In this document: positions 4,993-6,842 of the stretch, piece after piece
Numbering within the stretch: position 1 is the stretch's first letter
Layout of the letters: every line of letters starts with the position of its first letter
Assembly: GCA_003641425.1 (NCBI GenBank)
Contig: QNAH01000150.1
Coordinates: 1-6,842 of the forward strand
Direction: 5' to 3'
Length of the DNA: 6,842 nt
Source: Candidatus Zixiibacteriota bacterium
GTDB lineage: Bacteria; Zixibacteria; MSB-5A5; GN15; PGXB01
Notes under the pieces: generated by a model
Databases searched by the model: none
The model's input: only the letters and a program-made list of their open reading frames with translations
Told to the model about the DNA's origin: nothing
Position numbers and translations under genes: made by a program

Positions 4993-5008
4993 TATTGTAA
5001 ACTATAAT
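4980..5008 (+). promoter_or_regulatory. Possible promoter of the TPR/AAA+ regulator
   Basis: A perfect TATAAT (5003-5008) lies 17 bases after TTGTTC (4980-4985, three matches). It overlaps the end of the small-protein gene. A start near 5015 would leave only about 18 leader bases before the ATG at 5033, whose ribosome site is weak (TAGGTAAG). Confidence 0.4.
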
Positions 5009-5032
5009 AGAATATAGGTAAGTCTGGTATTG

Positions 5033-6842
5033 ATGGAAAACGCCAAAAAAATATTTGAATCGATCGAGGATTTACTTAGTCGGGCTAAATTTGAAGATGC
5101 GCTATGCACCATTAGAAAAATGGATACTTCAAAATTGGCAGAGGCTGATTATTCCTATTATTGTCTATTAATATCACAGGCAATGTTATCTACCGGCGAT
5201 AATGATATCGATGATTTTATTCACAAAGCCCTTTCTTTTTATAAAAAACAGGATAATGATGTTCTTTATGCCAAATCCCGGTATTTGTTTGGGTGGCATC
5301 TGGCAGTAGCCGGTAATTTTATTGAAGCGCATGAAGTACTGATGGAGGCATTTGTATTTTTAAAGCGTCATGATAAGTATAGAGAGATGTCTTTGGTTTT
5401 GAACCGTTTGGCGTATGTTCAAAATCATACCGGCGCAATTGAAGATGCAATTGCAAATCTGAAAGATAGTATTGATATTAACAGGGATCTGGGTATTAAC
5501 CATAATGTCATCCAATTTTCAAGAAATTTGGCCACTGTTCTGATAAGATCTGGCAGATTTCACGATGCTTTGACCCACCTTCAATCGAAAATGAATGAAC
5601 TTACAGACCTGGATGAAGGTGAAAGACTGAGATTTGAGTTGGGATATTCATTGTCACTTGCATTTATGGGTGATACCGGTAGAGCAATTAAGAATTTAAA
5701 GTCAGCCAAAAAATATCTAACATCGGTTAACGTTGACAAATCCGTTTACCACGAGTATCTCGGGTGGATCTATAATCTCGACGGCCAATATGAAAAGGCG
5801 GCCAAGACTCTTAAAGCCGGTGTCAAAATCGCGGTCAGGATTGGTCCTGAATCTACCTATGTCTCCCAGACCAAGAGGCTTCTGGCCGATGCCTATGTCG
5901 GGCTGAAGGAATTTGACCTGGCCGAGAAAACGGCACGCGAGGCACTCGCGGTCGCCGAAAAAATCAGGGAACGTTCGGAAATCGGCGCCTGCTACCGAGT
6001 ATTTGCTCAGGTAGAGCTCAATCGCGGTAACGGCGAAAAGGCGAAAAAACGGTACCACGATGCCATCGATATTTTCCTGAACGTAAACTCCCGGTATGAA
6101 TTGGCCATAACTCGCTATCTTGCGACGATATCCGGTTTGTACCAAAGCGGCGAACGGGCGGCGATGCTGTATCTTGCAAAAGAGTATTTCCAGTCCGAGG
6201 ATATTACTCATTATGTAAATTTGACCGATCGCGAGCTGAATTATTCACAAGCTGCGCCAATAATTCCCTCAGGCGTGGGAGATGATGCGGCGGTGTTTAT
6301 CGCTCGCGACAGACAAATGGTACAGTTGATCAAGCTTGCAGAAAATGTTGCATCATCATCGATGACCATCTTTTTAACCGGGCCGACCGGATCTGGAAAA
6401 GACCGGTTGGCCCGGTATATTCACGAACGATCGGGGCGTAAGGGGAAATTTGTCATTGTCAACTCGGCCGCCATACCCGACAGTATGGTCGAGGCGGAAC
6501 TGTTCGGATTCCGGAAAGGTTCATTCACAGGAGCCGAGCATCACCGGACGGGGCTGCTCGAAGAGGCCGATGGGGGAACGTTCTATCTCAACGAGATCGC
6601 CGACGCCACACCGGAATTTCAGGCTAAATTGCTCGAGGTCATCGAAACAAAATTTATTCGCCCGCTGGGGTCCAATGTCCGCAAGGCAATCGATATCAGG
6701 ATCATCGCGGCCACCAATAATGATCTCGATAATAAAATGAAGTCGGGTCGATTCAGGCGCGATTTGTACCATCGTCTCAATGAAATCCCGATCATACTGC
6801 CATCGCTCAAAGAGCGGCCGGACGATTTCCTGCCGCTGATCA
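5033..6842 (+). CDS. TPR-repeat sigma-54-dependent transcription activator (3' end outside window)
   Basis: ATG at 5033 opens a frame with no stop to the window end (603 codons). Residues about 80-355 hold roughly seven TPR units, for example NFIEAHEVLMEAF, GRFHDALTHLQSK, GQYEKAAKTLKAG and KEFDLAEKTAREAL. From about 425 comes a sigma-54-activator AAA+ domain: Walker A GPTGSGKD (450-457), AELFGFRKGSFTGA with the sigma-54 contact loop at 496-501, Walker B YLNE with Asn520-Glu521, sensor region RIIAATNNDL, and Arg575 and Arg581 in FRRDLYHRL. The DNA-binding domain would lie beyond the window. Such proteins hydrolyse ATP to open sigma-54 promoters. No receiver domain is present, so the TPRs probably sense a protein or peptide. 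Oddities: Asn instead of the Walker B Asp, and an AT-rich first half against a GC-richer second half (from about 5720). The start has a weak ribosome site. Confidence 0.9.
   Translation, partial: MENAKKIFESIEDLLSRAKFEDALCTIRKMDTSKLAEADYSYYCLLISQAMLSTGDNDIDDFIHKALSFYKKQDNDVLYAKSRYLFGWHLAVAGNFIEAHEVLMEAFVFLKRHDKYREMSLVLNRLAYVQNHTGAIEDAIANLKDSIDINRDLGINHNVIQFSRNLATVLIRSGRFHDALTHLQSKMNELTDLDEGERLRFELGYSLSLAFMGDTGRAIKNLKSAKKYLTSVNVDKSVYHEYLGWIYNLDGQYEKAAKTLKAGVKIAVRIGPESTYVSQTKRLLADAYVGLKEFDLAEKTAREALAVAEKIRERSEIGACYRVFAQVELNRGNGEKAKKRYHDAIDIFLNVNSRYELAITRYLATISGLYQSGERAAMLYLAKEYFQSEDITHYVNLTDRELNYSQAAPIIPSGVGDDAAVFIARDRQMVQLIKLAENVASSSMTIFLTGPTGSGKDRLARYIHERSGRKGKFVIVNSAAIPDSMVEAELFGFRKGSFTGAEHHRTGLLEEADGGTFYLNEIADATPEFQAKLLEVIETKFIRPLGSNVRKAIDIRIIAATNNDLDNKMKSGRFRRDLYHRLNEIPIILPSLKERPDDFLPLI

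Noticed and set aside
5717..6211. 164-residue minus-strand open frame inside the TPR region
   Set aside because: It is antisense to a gene with clear TPR and AAA+ homology, and its protein shows no recognisable motif.
1..6842. CRISPR array
   Set aside because: No regularly spaced direct repeats of CRISPR length were seen; the only close repeats are the paired palindromes at 3913-3959.

Overview
The window looks like the chromosome of a Gram-negative bacterium, cut by the end of a mobile element on its left side. Two presumptive envelope proteins with signal peptides (a beta-rich protein and a tandem-PDZ protein), an HPr kinase of the Gram-negative/Gram-positive shared type, and a TPR plus sigma-54-activator fusion together suggest an uncultured lineage of the FCB or Zixibacteria kind. 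That placement is an impression from gene content and style, not a phylogenetic result. The central genes look moderately GC-rich, while the recombinase and the first half of the last gene are clearly AT-rich.

Layout. 1-602: C-terminal part of a large serine recombinase whose reading frame runs without a stop through the antisense strand of a tRNA-Asn(GTT) gene (524-596, minus), so a mobile element abuts the 3' end of this tRNA. The tRNA has a consensus promoter on the minus strand (684-711). 852-1631: exported beta-rich protein of unknown role. 1783-2754: exported protein with two PDZ domains and a C-terminal coiled coil, no protease domain. A clear intrinsic terminator (2809-2841) is followed at once by a promoter for hprK (2902-3870), which is complete and has all the key motifs.

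3871-4707 is an 837-base gene-free stretch and the most interesting part of the window. It holds, in order: two identical 15-bp palindromic cores 31 bp apart (3913-3959); a run of phased T- and A-tracts; a good sigma-54-type promoter (4056-4071, GG and GC separated by exactly 10 bases); and a candidate small RNA (about 4082-4209) with a 5' hairpin carrying a CCUCCU sequence and a strong 3' terminator-like hairpin. The palindromes sit near -161 and -130 of the predicted start, where enhancer sites for sigma-54 activators normally lie. Further on are more inverted repeats, a second set of phased A-tracts, a sigma-70-type promoter (4446-4473) and a 228-base leader with competing pairings.

4708-4992 encodes a 94-residue secreted, Asp/Pro-rich small protein. 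Its neighbour, 5033 to the window end, is a protein with about seven TPR repeats joined to a sigma-54-activator AAA+ domain (GSFTGA loop present; Walker B Asp replaced by Asn). My working hypothesis, which is inference, is a signalling module: a secreted peptide, a TPR receptor that is itself a sigma-54 activator, and a sigma-54-dependent small RNA as a possible output, comparable in logic to RRNPP peptide receptors and to LuxO/Qrr RNAs but not homologous to either by anything visible here.
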